NCBI RefSeq assembly: GCF_022808955.1
Contig: NZ_JAKZEY010000012.1
Span: 1 to 64,000 of the forward strand
Source of the DNA: Anaerococcus sp. AGMB09787
GTDB taxonomy: Bacteria; Bacillota; Clostridia; Tissierellales; Peptoniphilaceae
DNA length: 64,000 nucleotides
Reading direction: 5' to 3'
In this document: in pieces, positions 46,287 through 55,108 of the stretch
How positions within the stretch are numbered: the first letter of the stretch is position 1
Layout of the letters: every line of letters begins with the position of its first letter
Notes under the pieces: generated by a model
The model's database searches: none
Told to the model about the DNA's origin: nothing
What the model saw: the letters and a program-made list of their open reading frames with translations, nothing else
Program-made: the position numbers and the translations under genes

Positions 46287-48274
46287 TGGATATTGATGTA
46301 TTAAAGGGAATCGGAGCAAAGAAAAAAGATCAGCTAGCTAGATTAAATATCTACTCGGTAGCTGATCTTTATAACTACTATCCCAAGTCCTATGAGGATA
46401 GGTCAAAATTGACAAGGCTTGGTGAAGGAAAGGATAATAAAAAGCACTTCTTCATATGGACGATAAGGTCTAAACTCTACACCAAAAACCTAAGAAAGAT
46501 GACCGTTTCTTACCTCTACGCTAGTGAAGAGGGAAGTAATGAGAGAATTAGGCTAGTATGGCTCTACGATCGTTACACGCCTATGAAACTAAAAATTGGC
46601 AAGACCTATAAGTTTTTTACAAAAATTAAGGAATATAGGGGTGAAATAGAGGCGATAAACCCAGAGTTTAGCGAAATGGATGAAGACCAGATCGGATCTA
46701 TTGTTTCGATTTATAGGTTAACTTCTGGACTATCCAATAAGCAAGTTCATACTTTTATAAATGAGGCCCTAGAATATTTTGATTCAAAAGAAGACTTTGT
46801 AACCAAGGAAATTGTTCAGAAATTTGAATTGTGTTCAAGACTTACCAATCTAGAAGAAGTACATAATCCAACCAGTATTTCTAACCTAACAAAGGCAAAG
46901 TCTAATATTAAAGTCTTGGATTTATGTAAGGACCTAGTCTTTCTCGATCAAATCAAGAAAAAGACTAAGCATCCTCATAAGCTTAACTTATCCTATCACT
47001 TAAAAGAGATTTTGGGTGAACTTGACTTTGACCTAACTAAATCTCAATTAAGGTCCCTCAAAGAAATTCTTAGAGATTGTGTCGCTCCCTATAGTGCCAA
47101 TAGGCTCCTCATAGGGGATGTGGGCTCAGGTAAGACCATAGTTGCACTCATTGTGATGATAATTTTTGCCATGAATACTTACCAAGCTGCCATGATGGTA
47201 CCGACAGAAGTCCTAGCCATCCAACACTATGAGAAAAATTTAGAACTCTTTAATAAATTTGGCGTAAAGGTAGCCTTGCTAACGGGATCTACCAAGGATA
47301 AAGATAACCTTAAGGAGGACCTGGCAGAGGGGAAGATTGATATCTTGATAGGGACCCATGCCATAATTCAAGAAGATGTTAGCTTCAAAAATTTGAAATT
47401 TGTGGTAAATGATGAACAACATAGGTTTGGGGTAAGTCAAAGGCAGATGCTAGCCCTAAAGGGTGAAGATGTTAATTACCTCACAATGACTGCGACCCCG
47501 ATTCCTAGAACCCTATACCTAAAAATATCCAATATCTTGGATATGTCTGTGATAGATGAAGTCCCTAAGGGAAGAAAACCTATAGAAACTAAGCTAGTAG
47601 GTACAGGTAGCCAAGATATTTTATTTGATTTTATAGAAGAAAATATAAAAAATAAAAGACAAGTCTATGTTGTTACAAATAACATAGATAGCGATGATAA
47701 AAATTCTCTTATAAATTTGTATAAGTTGTATAAAAAAGCCTTCAAAGCCTTTAGGGTGGGTATCCTTCATGGGAAATTGAAATCAAGTGAAAAAGACCAA
47801 GTCCTAAAGAATTTTGCTATGGGAAAGTTTGATATATTGGTAGCGACTACTGTTATAGAAGTAGGGATAGATGTCGCAAATGCTAATATTATGGTTATCT
47901 ATAATCCTAATAATTTTGGTCTTTCTACCCTCCACCAGCTAAGGGGAAGAGTTGGCAGGGGCAACTATAAGTCCTACTGCTTCCTGGTTAATGAAAAAGA
48001 TAGGCCAGATGGCAAACTCAAGGTCCTAGAAGAAAATACCGATGGCTTTGAAATATCCAAGAAGGACTTTGAAATGCGTGGTGGGGGCAAGATCTTATCC
48101 CTCCTCCAACATGGTAAGAACCTATCAGATATCGAATATCTCAATATGGACCAGGCTGAGATTGACAAGAGCTTTGAAATATTTTCTTACCTAAGAGAAA
48201 ATGACTACAAAGACTGCGACCTATCATTTATAAAAGAATTTTTTAAGGAAGATAAGAGGATAATTTTAAATTAA
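46286..48274 (+). CDS. recG: ATP-dependent DNA helicase RecG
   Basis: Superfamily 2 helicase that remodels stalled forks and junctions. An N-terminal helix-hairpin-like start (VLKGIGAKKKDQLARL) and OB wedge domain (about 60-150) precede the helicase motifs: Walker A LLIGDVGSGKT (about 274-284), NDEQHRFGV, TATPIPRT, and ATTVIEVGIDVANAN with LHQLRGRVGRG. Length 662 is slightly short but all motifs are present. One-base overlaps join it to fakA and rsmD. Confidence 0.97.
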   Translation: MDIDVLKGIGAKKKDQLARLNIYSVADLYNYYPKSYEDRSKLTRLGEGKDNKKHFFIWTIRSKLYTKNLRKMTVSYLYASEEGSNERIRLVWLYDRYTPMKLKIGKTYKFFTKIKEYRGEIEAINPEFSEMDEDQIGSIVSIYRLTSGLSNKQVHTFINEALEYFDSKEDFVTKEIVQKFELCSRLTNLEEVHNPTSISNLTKAKSNIKVLDLCKDLVFLDQIKKKTKHPHKLNLSYHLKEILGELDFDLTKSQLRSLKEILRDCVAPYSANRLLIGDVGSGKTIVALIVMIIFAMNTYQAAMMVPTEVLAIQHYEKNLELFNKFGVKVALLTGSTKDKDNLKEDLAEGKIDILIGTHAIIQEDVSFKNLKFVVNDEQHRFGVSQRQMLALKGEDVNYLTMTATPIPRTLYLKISNILDMSVIDEVPKGRKPIETKLVGTGSQDILFDFIEENIKNKRQVYVVTNNIDSDDKNSLINLYKLYKKAFKAFRVGILHGKLKSSEKDQVLKNFAMGKFDILVATTVIEVGIDVANANIMVIYNPNNFGLSTLHQLRGRVGRGNYKSYCFLVNEKDRPDGKLKVLEENTDGFEISKKDFEMRGGGKILSLLQHGKNLSDIEYLNMDQAEIDKSFEIFSYLRENDYKDCDLSFIKEFFKEDKRIILN

Positions 48275-48837
48275 TGAGAGTTATTGCAGGAAAATACAAG
48301 GGATTCAACTTATTATCACCTAAGTCCAAGGACTCTAGGCCTACGGATAACAAGGTAAAGGAAGCAGTCTTTGATATGCTCTATCCCTTCAAGGTTGACT
48401 TTGTGGGTCTAGATTTATTTGCTGGAACAGGACAGATGGGGATAGAATTTTTATCTAGGGGAGCCTACGAGGTTTATTTTAATGAAAAAAATTTGTCCAC
48501 CTTTAGGATCCTCAAGGAAAATTTAGAGAAGATAAAGGCTGCTAATGCTAAGGTAAGTAAGATGGACTTCAAGAAGGCCTTATCTACCTACAAAGAAGAT
48601 GGGCTTAAGTTTGATTACATCTTCTTAGATCCACCCTACGATACAAATTATCTAGAAGATAGCCTTAATTTAATTATAGCTAATGAATTACTTGCTTTAA
48701 ATGGTATAATAATAACTGAATCAGACAGAGATATAGATTTTTCCCATGAACTGGACCTAAGTTTGATAAAAGAAAAGTCTTATGGAAGGAAAATAATTAA
48801 GTTTTATATTAGAAATGAAGATAATATATCCAGGTAG
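48274..48837 (+). CDS. rsmD: 16S rRNA (guanine(966)-N2)-methyltransferase RsmD
   Basis: Methylates G966 of 16S rRNA. The 187-residue Rossmann methyltransferase has MRVIAGKYKG and RPTDNKVKEAVFDML at the N-terminus, SAM motif DLFAGTGQMGIEFLSRGA, and catalytic DPPYD. It overlaps coaD by 23 bases, a large overlap, but the coaD start is fixed by its own motif. The recG-rsmD-coaD order is standard for Firmicutes. Confidence 0.96.
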   Translation: MRVIAGKYKGFNLLSPKSKDSRPTDNKVKEAVFDMLYPFKVDFVGLDLFAGTGQMGIEFLSRGAYEVYFNEKNLSTFRILKENLEKIKAANAKVSKMDFKKALSTYKEDGLKFDYIFLDPPYDTNYLEDSLNLIIANELLALNGIIITESDRDIDFSHELDLSLIKEKSYGRKIIKFYIRNEDNISR

Positions 48838-49297
48838 CTTCGACCCTCTTACTCTAGGTCACATAGATCTTATAAAAAGATTGGCCAAGATGTATGATGA
48901 GGTAATCGTAGCTGTATTAATAAATGACAATAAAAATTCTCTCTTTACCTTAGAAGAGAGGGAAGAGATTATAAAAGAAGAAATTGAAGCAGAAAATCTA
49001 ACAAATGTAAGTATAAAATCTTTTGATGGACTACTTGTTAACTTTGCCAAAAAAGAGGATGTCAAGCTAATAGCTAGGGGCCTAAGGCAAGTAACTGACT
49101 ATGAGTATGAGAAAAATATAGCCATGTTTAATGCCGAGCTTTATGAAGGTCTTGAAACTATTTTTCTTTTGTCCAATCCTAAATACTCCTTTATTAGCTC
49201 GAGTGGGGTAAGGGAAGTTATACGATTTAAAGGGGATGTGTCTACATTTGTAAGTAGCAATGTTAAGAAAAAAATTGAAGAAAATTTTTATAAATAG
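48815..49297 (+). CDS. coaD: Phosphopantetheine adenylyltransferase
   Basis: Transfers AMP to 4'-phosphopantetheine in CoA synthesis. The 160-residue hexameric enzyme shows YPGSFDPLTLGH (5-16) and the C-terminal ISSSGVREV. The only start that includes the first strand is ATG 48815, inside rsmD. The product feeds the acetyl-CoA pathway served by PFOR upstream, though in a different transcript. Confidence 0.97.
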   Translation: MKIIYPGSFDPLTLGHIDLIKRLAKMYDEVIVAVLINDNKNSLFTLEEREEIIKEEIEAENLTNVSIKSFDGLLVNFAKKEDVKLIARGLRQVTDYEYEKNIAMFNAELYEGLETIFLLSNPKYSFISSSGVREVIRFKGDVSTFVSSNVKKKIEENFYK

Positions 49298-49306
49298 GGG
49301 GTTCTT

Positions 49307-49798
49307 ATGGCACAAAATAAATTAATGGGTCTAATTAACGAAATGGAAGATATATTGGATGAGGCTTCTTCAGTACCATTTTCTAGGAAGGTATCAGTTG
49401 ATCCAGACGATATTTTTGATTTACTAAAGGAGATGAAAGACTCTCTTCCTGAAGAAATCAAACAAGCTCAATGGGTAATTGATGAGAAAGATAGGATAGT
49501 TGGAGAAGCTAATGGTGAAGCTGAAAGCAGACTCAAGGAAACTGAAAACGAAATTAACAATATCAAAGAACAAGCAAGAAATAAGTTTAGACAATTAGTT
49601 TCAGAAAATGAAATCACTAGAGAAGCTAGGAATGAAGCTCAAAGAATACTAGCTGAAGCAAACAACGAAGCAGCTAAACTTAGAGAACAATCTTATGTTT
49701 ATGTTGATAGACTATTCAAAGGATCAGTTCAAAACTTCTCTCAACTTGCTGAGCAACTAGAAAAAAATAGACAAAATTTATTAAATAACAAAAACTAA
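49307..49798 (+). CDS. Coiled-coil protein of unknown function (clostridial ATPase-like family)
   Basis: A 163-residue, highly charged protein, mostly helical: a short N-terminal segment (about 1-50) then a long coiled coil (about 55-150) rich in Glu, Ala, Lys and Gln, with no membrane segment. Such genes after coaD in clostridia are often labelled as V-ATPase subunit H-like; this rests on coiled-coil similarity and I give no function. The second half shows optimised codons (GCA, GAA, AGA). A GGGG site precedes the ATG, nine bases after coaD. The convergent terminator follows. Confidence 0.8.
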   Translation: MAQNKLMGLINEMEDILDEASSVPFSRKVSVDPDDIFDLLKEMKDSLPEEIKQAQWVIDEKDRIVGEANGEAESRLKETENEINNIKEQARNKFRQLVSENEITREARNEAQRILAEANNEAAKLREQSYVYVDRLFKGSVQNFSQLAEQLEKNRQNLLNNKN

Positions 49799-49803
49799 GA
49801 ATA

Positions 49804-49869
49804 AAAAATCGTCCCAGACTGGTGGTATTAGGCTAATCCTAAACTTATCAGGACTAAGGGACGATTTTT
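49804..49869. terminator. Bidirectional terminator with branched stem
   Basis: AAAAATCGTCCC (49804-49815) pairs with GGGACGATTTTT (49858-49869); inside, CTGGT/ATCAG and TTAGG/CCTAA extend the helix. A-run and T-run flank both sides, so it can stop the coiled-coil gene and tmcAL from either direction. Confidence 0.85.
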
Positions 49870-49872
49870 CTT

Positions 49873-51027
49873 TTAAAACTTAACCTTGTAGTCTCTATTA
49901 AAATCTCTCCTACTTATTATAGAATAGAGATTAGAGGCTTCTATCATTTTCTTATATACTAGCAAATTATCATTATCCAAGTCCAGGCTCTCGGCTTTTC
50001 TCATAATTATTTTAATATCCTGACTCATCTCTCCTAAGGATGTCTTGGCTTTTTTATTTAGGGCAAGGATCTTTATAAAATTAATATCCACATCGTTTAG
50101 AGCACTCGTGTTATCAAGTAAGTAATTTAATATAAGTCTTTTAATCCTTGACGCAGGATACCTTGGACTAGTAGCCTTATTTATAAAGTAATCAAGGTTT
50201 GGATTTGCTATTAGAATTTTTTTGAAATATTCTTCCATCCCTTCTTCGTAGGCTAGGATTTTATCAAAATTATCATTGCTTATCATAAGTTTATATTGGA
50301 AAATCCTAAACAAGCTATCAGCTGATGGTAGGATATTTGCTGCCATGGCTTTTTTTAACTCTTCATAGGAATCTTTTGGCATAAGTGAAGATAGATCCTT
50401 ATCAAGATTCGCCCTAATAGCACTTGAAGATGCAAACTTAGGGTGGCTTATATTTTTTTCTCTATTTAAGGCTTCTTTTCTAGGTATAGGTAGATATTTT
50501 ATTCTTGGATTAATATTTTTAATCGCCTTAATATACTCTAGGGCCAAGATGTTATTTGAAGATAGAAATTCTGTGCCGGCTATGTTCTCTAGGGCAAGGT
50601 AGCTTGCCTTGGTGTAGGAGTAGTTTTTATCTAAGTAGTCCTTGGTTTTTTCTTCTATCAGGACATTTTTTTCTAGGATTGAGTCAATTTTTTTCTTAAA
50701 GTAATCTGCCTCCATATTTTCTATACCGAATGCCAAGTAGTCTATCCCTAGCTTATTTAAGATATCGATAGATTTTGAGGCAAAAAACTTAGCTGACTGG
50801 AGGGATATGAAGCTAGGCATCTCTATCACTAGGTCTAGGCCATTATTAAGAGCGATACTTGCCCTAGTAAACTTATCTAAGATGGCAGGCTCTCCTCTTT
50901 GGACAAAGTCTCCACTCATAATGGCTAGGGATAAGTCTGGTTTTGTTATTTCTTTAGATTTTTCGATTAAATACTTGTGTCCCTCATGGAAGGGGTTAAA
51001 TTCTGCTATAATTGCTAATTTTTTCAT
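49873..51027 (-). CDS. tmcAL: tRNA(Met) cytidine acetate ligase TmcAL
   Basis: Nucleotidyltransferase-fold enzyme that forms N4-acetylcytidine at the wobble base of elongator tRNA-Met from acetate and ATP. The signature AEFNPFHEGHKYL and later SGDFVQRGEPA are clear; the C-terminal helical region is divergent. I start it at the ATG at 51027 (384 residues), eight bases after AAGGGG, rather than at an upstream in-frame ATG at 51051. It is a lone minus-strand gene between two + operons. Confidence 0.93.
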   Translation of the reverse strand: MKKLAIIAEFNPFHEGHKYLIEKSKEITKPDLSLAIMSGDFVQRGEPAILDKFTRASIALNNGLDLVIEMPSFISLQSAKFFASKSIDILNKLGIDYLAFGIENMEADYFKKKIDSILEKNVLIEEKTKDYLDKNYSYTKASYLALENIAGTEFLSSNNILALEYIKAIKNINPRIKYLPIPRKEALNREKNISHPKFASSSAIRANLDKDLSSLMPKDSYEELKKAMAANILPSADSLFRIFQYKLMISNDNFDKILAYEEGMEEYFKKILIANPNLDYFINKATSPRYPASRIKRLILNYLLDNTSALNDVDINFIKILALNKKAKTSLGEMSQDIKIIMRKAESLDLDNDNLLVYKKMIEASNLYSIISRRDFNRDYKVKF

Positions 51028-51139
51028 ACTATCACCCCTTAAATTATACATTTTTTTTACAAATATACTAAGATAGCTTATAATATTTAGGGCATATACA
51101 TATTAAAAGGAATGATTTAAGAATTTTTATTTAAAATTA

Positions 51140-51168
51140 TTATCAATTTATATGCTCTATGGTATAAT
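51140..51168 (+). promoter_or_regulatory. Promoter of efp operon
   Basis: TTATCA (51140-51145), a 17-base spacer and extended -10 TGGTATAAT (-10 at 51163-51168), 28 bases before the ATG. The 11 bases TATGGTATAAT also occur at the asp23-fakA promoter. Confidence 0.75.
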
Positions 51169-51196
51169 AATAAAAGAAACATTAACAGGAGGATTT

Positions 51197-51754
51197 ATGA
51201 TTTCAGCAAATGATTTAAGAAAAGGTGTAACTTTTGTATACGATAATGGTGTTTACCAAGTAATAGATTTTCAACACGTTAAACCAGGTAAGGGTGCAGC
51301 ATTCGTTCGTGCAAAAATTAAATCTGTAATGAATGGTGGGGCTAAGGATGTTACCTTCAACCCTAATGAAAAGTTTGAAGAAGCTATTATTTCTACAAAA
51401 GAAATGACATATTTATACAATGATGGACAGCTATACTACTTTATGGATCCAGAATCTTTTGAACAAATCGGTATCGAATATGAAAATGTAAAAGATGCCA
51501 TCATCTATGTAAAGGAAAACGAATCAGTTCAAATCAAATTCTATGAGGGTAATCCATTCCTAGTAGAAGCACCAAACTTTGTAGAACTTCAAGTAACAGA
51601 GACAGAACCAGCTGTAAAGGGTGACACAGCTACAAACGTAACAAAACCAGCTACAGTAGAAACTGGTGCAGTTATCCAAGTACCAGTATTTGTAAACCAA
51701 GGAGATATTATTAAGATAGATACAAGAACAGGAGATTATCTATCAAGAGTATAA
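51197..51754 (+). CDS. efp: Translation elongation factor P
   Basis: Relieves ribosome stalling at polyproline. The 185 residues form a KOW domain and two OB domains ([24 protein letters not shown] at the end). The loop tip is K32 in [10 protein letters not shown], the position that Bacillus modifies with 5-aminopentanol; no epmA/epmB is in view. Start at ATG 51197, five bases after AGGAGG (51187-51192); a longer frame from 51152 runs through the promoter and is rejected. Codons are those of a highly expressed gene. Confidence 0.97.
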   Translation: MISANDLRKGVTFVYDNGVYQVIDFQHVKPGKGAAFVRAKIKSVMNGGAKDVTFNPNEKFEEAIISTKEMTYLYNDGQLYYFMDPESFEQIGIEYENVKDAIIYVKENESVQIKFYEGNPFLVEAPNFVELQVTETEPAVKGDTATNVTKPATVETGAVIQVPVFVNQGDIIKIDTRTGDYLSRV

Positions 51755-51764
51755 GGAGTTAATT

Positions 51765-52085
51765 ATGGCAAGTAATTTTGTAAATGGATCAGTAAAAATC
51801 GCAGATGAGATTCTTGATCAAATAGCAAATGCTGCTGCAAGTGATGTATATGGGGTTATTAGTGAAGATCAAGGACGTAACCTATTAAACAAAAACCCTA
51901 AGTCTAGGGTTACTAAGAATGGAGAGAAACTACACTTCCGTTTGACAGTAAACCTAGAAAATAATGTTAAGGTAGTAAAAACTGTAAAAGACATACAAAG
52001 CAATGTAAAAAATGTCGTAGAAAATATGACTGGCCTTAGCGTTGATAAAGTCGATGTAAATGTAGAAAATCTTGAAATAATATGA
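51765..52085 (+). CDS. Asp23/Gls24 family protein (YqhY-like)
   Basis: A 106-residue Asp23-family protein (NGSVKIADEILDQIANAAAS, VYGVISEDQG, VDVNVENLEII). In Bacillus the orthologue YqhY sits between accBC and nusB and affects lipid metabolism; here efp replaces accBC. It overlaps nusB by ATGA. A paralogue at 44347 precedes fakA, so both copies lie beside fatty-acid or growth-related genes. Confidence 0.92.
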   Translation: MASNFVNGSVKIADEILDQIANAAASDVYGVISEDQGRNLLNKNPKSRVTKNGEKLHFRLTVNLENNVKVVKTVKDIQSNVKNVVENMTGLSVDKVDVNVENLEII

Positions 52086-52465
52086 GAAGGACTGAGCAAA
52101 GAGAACGGATCTTTAGATTAATATATGAAGATTCAATTAGCAAAATTGAAGAAGTAGATGGGTCCCTAGATGATAAGGATCTTTTAGGGGAAGACTTTAT
52201 TAAGGATAGCCTAAATTCTTACCTTAACCATAAGTCTGATATAGATTCTAAAATAGATGAAAATTTAGATAATAAGCACAAGAACTTATCAAAGGTAGTG
52301 AGGGCTATCATTTGCCTATCTATAAATGAAATATATTTTATGGCTATACCTACATCAGTTTCTATAAATGAAGCAGTTAACCTTGCTAAGAAATATTCTA
52401 ATCAAGATGACTATAGGCTTGTAAATTCTATCTTGGGAACTATTACTAGAAAAGATAATAAATGA
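52082..52465 (+). CDS. nusB: Transcription antitermination factor NusB
   Basis: All-helical factor that binds boxA RNA with S10 during rRNA transcription. The 127 residues show MRRTEQRERIFRLIYE and the C-terminal AIPTSVSINEAVNLAKKYS and RLVNSILGTI. It overlaps its neighbours by four bases on each side. folD, which often lies between nusB and xseA, is absent here. Confidence 0.95.
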   Translation: MRRTEQRERIFRLIYEDSISKIEEVDGSLDDKDLLGEDFIKDSLNSYLNHKSDIDSKIDENLDNKHKNLSKVVRAIICLSINEIYFMAIPTSVSINEAVNLAKKYSNQDDYRLVNSILGTITRKDNK

Positions 52466-53649
52466 GAAAATCTTTAAGTGTCAAACAGTTTAATGAATAT
52501 TTAAAATCTAATATAAAACATGACCCTATATTTCAAAATGTTTACATAAGTGGTGAGCTGGCTAATATAAAGTTCAACAAGTCCCATTTATATTTTTCAC
52601 TTAAGGAAGATAGGGATCTAGTTGACTGTGTAATCTATTATTATGAAGAATCGGGAATTGACCTTGACTTTAATGAAGGAGAGAAGGTCCTAGTAAAGGG
52701 GGTTTTGGTCTATAACAACTACTCCTCTAGGGTCACAATATCAGCCAAGGAAGTAACTAACCTAGGTAGGTCTGAAGCCTATAGCAAGTTCTTAAAAAAG
52801 AAAGAAGACTTTCAAAAGAGGGGATTTTTTGATAAGGCCAATAAAAAGTCTATCAAGAAATTTCCCTCAAAGATAGGTCTAATAACATCAGCTGATGGGG
52901 CTGCCCTTGTGGATTTTATTTCAGTAATTAATCAAAAGCCCAATGATATTCACATATACTTTAACCCTGTCAGAGTCCAAGGAAATGAGGCTGTTGATCT
53001 AATAGTCAAGGCCTTAGAAAGACTTGATAGGATGGATCTAGATGTAATAGTTATAACAAGGGGTGGAGGATCTGAGGTTGACCTTGCTACCTTCAATGAG
53101 AAAGACCTTATAGAAAGTGCCTACAGGGCAAAAACTCCCATCCTATCAGCCATAGGCCACAAGATTGATTCAAGTCTTTTGGACCTTGTAAGTGATCTAA
53201 GCCTCCAAACACCTACAGAAGCAGGGAGCTTTATAGTCAAGAATTATTCTGATTTCGATAAGGACTTTAGGAATAAGTTGGAGAAGATAGATAGCCTTGT
53301 TAATAAAAAATATGGGGACCTATATTTTAAGCTAATCTATTACAAGGAAATCTTAGATAAGTATAGTCCCTACCAAAAGATAGAAGCTAGACTAAAGGAC
53401 TTATCTTATATAAAAAATGACCTTGATAATAAGCTACTTAGGACTTATGAAAAAAATATATCTAGGCTTGGGCTTATAGACTTAAGGTTAAAGAGGATAA
53501 AAGACCTAATAGATCTTGGAAAGAAGTCTATTAGACTAAGGAATAGGTTGGGGCATGATGTTTATTCTTTAAAACAAGTGAAGGCAGGGGATGAGCTTGA
53601 AATCGATTTTTATGATGGAAGTATAAAGGTTAAGGTTATAGATGGATAA
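52462..53649 (+). CDS. xseA: Exodeoxyribonuclease VII large subunit
   Basis: Catalytic subunit of the single-strand exonuclease VII. An N-terminal OB domain (LSVKQFNEYLKSNIKHDP) is followed by the catalytic core with IGLITSADGAALVDFI, VIVITRGGGSEVDLATFNE and GHKIDSSLLDLVSDLSLQTPTEA split across blocks, then a long coiled coil (about 265-360). Length 395 is typical of the shorter family members. It overlaps nusB by ATGA and xseB by eight bases. Confidence 0.96.
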   Translation: MRKSLSVKQFNEYLKSNIKHDPIFQNVYISGELANIKFNKSHLYFSLKEDRDLVDCVIYYYEESGIDLDFNEGEKVLVKGVLVYNNYSSRVTISAKEVTNLGRSEAYSKFLKKKEDFQKRGFFDKANKKSIKKFPSKIGLITSADGAALVDFISVINQKPNDIHIYFNPVRVQGNEAVDLIVKALERLDRMDLDVIVITRGGGSEVDLATFNEKDLIESAYRAKTPILSAIGHKIDSSLLDLVSDLSLQTPTEAGSFIVKNYSDFDKDFRNKLEKIDSLVNKKYGDLYFKLIYYKEILDKYSPYQKIEARLKDLSYIKNDLDNKLLRTYEKNISRLGLIDLRLKRIKDLIDLGKKSIRLRNRLGHDVYSLKQVKAGDELEIDFYDGSIKVKVIDG

Positions 53650-53827
53650 AAGTTTAGAAGAAAAATTTGAAGAATTAGAGGGACTCTTAGAAGAGCTTGA
53701 AAAGAGTGATACCAATCTTGATGAAAGTATCGAAATTTTTCAAAGGGCAAAGGACCTCTATAAGGAAGTAAATGACAAGTTAGAAGATTATAGGGCAAAG
53801 ATTGAGATAATTAGTAAAGATGAATAA
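53642..53827 (+). CDS. xseB: Exodeoxyribonuclease VII small subunit
   Basis: A 61-residue helical hairpin subunit with LEEKFEELEGLLEELEKSD and LDESIEIFQRAKDLY, the family signature. It wraps the XseA coiled coil. It overlaps xseA and ispA by eight bases each, so the three are translated together. The size is at the low end of the family. Confidence 0.93.
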   Translation: MDKSLEEKFEELEGLLEELEKSDTNLDESIEIFQRAKDLYKEVNDKLEDYRAKIEIISKDE

Positions 53828-54647
53828 AAATATATATAAGAAAAATTTAGAAGAAAATAAAATTGCAATAGAAAAAAGAATTAATAAATACTTTGATAGT
53901 CCAAGCATATTAGATGAAGCAATGAAATACTCTATGGAAGCTGGCAAGAGAATTAGAGCGAGTTTGTATCTTGAAACTTGCAAAATCCTAGGTCATGACC
54001 TAAGTGGAGCAGACATAGATTTTGCCTTGGCTATAGAAATGCTTCAATCTTATACCCTAGTCCATGATGACCTACCTGCCATGGATAATGACGACTATAG
54101 ACGTGGTAAAGAAAGCACCCATAAGCACTTTGGTGAGGATATAGGAATATTAACTGGAGATGCCCTATTAAATGAGGGAGCAAATTTAATCTTTAGCCTT
54201 GCTAAGGAAAATCCAGCCTACATAAGAGCTGGGGATTATCTTTTTAATAAATTAGGTAAGAGAGGAGTAATCTATGGACAAGTCCTAGACCTAGAAGAAA
54301 GGAAGGACTATGACCTAGACTATATTCTAAGAGTTTATGGAAAAAAAACTGCAGACTTCTTTGTAGCCTCTCTTGTAGCAGGTGGCCTTGTGGCTGGGGC
54401 TGATAGTAAGGTTATCGAGAGCCTTGAGAAATATGGCTATTATTTGGGACTAGGCTTTCAAATTCAAGATGACTTACTAGAGAGTGACTATACAGATGAG
54501 TTAAATATTTTAAATATAATGGATAGACAAGCAGCTAATTCGATTTTAGATGAGATCAATAAAAAATGTGAGTTAGCAATTAGTGATATAGAAAATAATG
54601 ATTTTTATATATTTTTAATTGACTACCTTTCAAAAAGAAATTATTAG
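53820..54647 (+). CDS. ispA: Polyprenyl synthetase (farnesyl diphosphate synthase type)
   Basis: Condenses isopentenyl diphosphate onto allylic diphosphates. Both aspartate-rich Mg sites are seen: DDLPAMDNDD (about 81-90) and QIQDD near 218-222, with AGKRIRASLYLE before the first. Length 275, a little short. Chain length cannot be fixed. In Bacillus dxs and a TlyA-like gene follow ispA; here argR follows immediately, so the first MEP-pathway gene is elsewhere, while the last, ispH, is at 61712. Confidence 0.93.
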   Translation: MNKNIYKKNLEENKIAIEKRINKYFDSPSILDEAMKYSMEAGKRIRASLYLETCKILGHDLSGADIDFALAIEMLQSYTLVHDDLPAMDNDDYRRGKESTHKHFGEDIGILTGDALLNEGANLIFSLAKENPAYIRAGDYLFNKLGKRGVIYGQVLDLEERKDYDLDYILRVYGKKTADFFVASLVAGGLVAGADSKVIESLEKYGYYLGLGFQIQDDLLESDYTDELNILNIMDRQAANSILDEINKKCELAISDIENNDFYIFLIDYLSKRNY

Positions 54648-54655
54648 AGGCGGAT

Positions 54656-55108
54656 ATGAAAAAATATACTAGACAAAGATTAATTTTAGACATAATTCAA
54701 AATAATGATGTAAAGACTCAAAGCCAACTTTCAGAACTTCTTAAAGAACATGGAATTAATGCGACCCAAGCGACAATTTCTAGGGATATCAAGGAACTAA
54801 GGATTTCTAAAGTACAAAGTGATGATTATGACTATAAGTACACAGTAGTTGATAATGACTATGATAGTTTTACTGAGAGAATGGAAAAGATATTTAAAGA
54901 ATCAGTACTATCAATCGAGAAGTCTAACCAACTTGTTGTGATAAAGACTATTTCTTATTGTGCAACAGTTTGTGGTGCCTATATAACAAATGAAAAGCTA
55001 GACAATGTAGGTGGTATAGTAACAGGTATTGATACTATATTTATTTCTCCCGTTGATGGAGAGAAAATTGATATACTAGTGGAAGATCTTAGGAGTTTGA
55101 TTAAATAA
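54656..55108 (+). CDS. argR: ArgR-family regulator with altered arginine site
   Basis: Arginine repressor/AhrC family, 150 residues. The N-terminal winged helix is conserved (RQRLILDIIQNNDVKTQSQL, NATQATISRDIKEL with the SR core). The C-terminal hexamerisation domain is divergent: the usual GDDT arginine-contact motif reads GIDT (124-127) and the GNA motif region reads YCATVCGAY. Position before recN is standard. Ligand or co-repressor response may differ from arginine. Its last base joins the recN ATG. Confidence 0.9.
   Translation: MKKYTRQRLILDIIQNNDVKTQSQLSELLKEHGINATQATISRDIKELRISKVQSDDYDYKYTVVDNDYDSFTERMEKIFKESVLSIEKSNQLVVIKTISYCATVCGAYITNEKLDNVGGIVTGIDTIFISPVDGEKIDILVEDLRSLIK

Noticed and set aside
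51028-51051. Earlier start for tmcAL at 51051
   Set aside because: The AAGGGG site would lie inside the coding region, and the family motif begins right after the ATG at 51027.
51152-51196. N-terminal extension of EF-P from ATG 51152
   Set aside because: The extra codons run through the -10 box at 51163-51168, and AGGAGG lies properly before ATG 51197, where all EF-P proteins begin.
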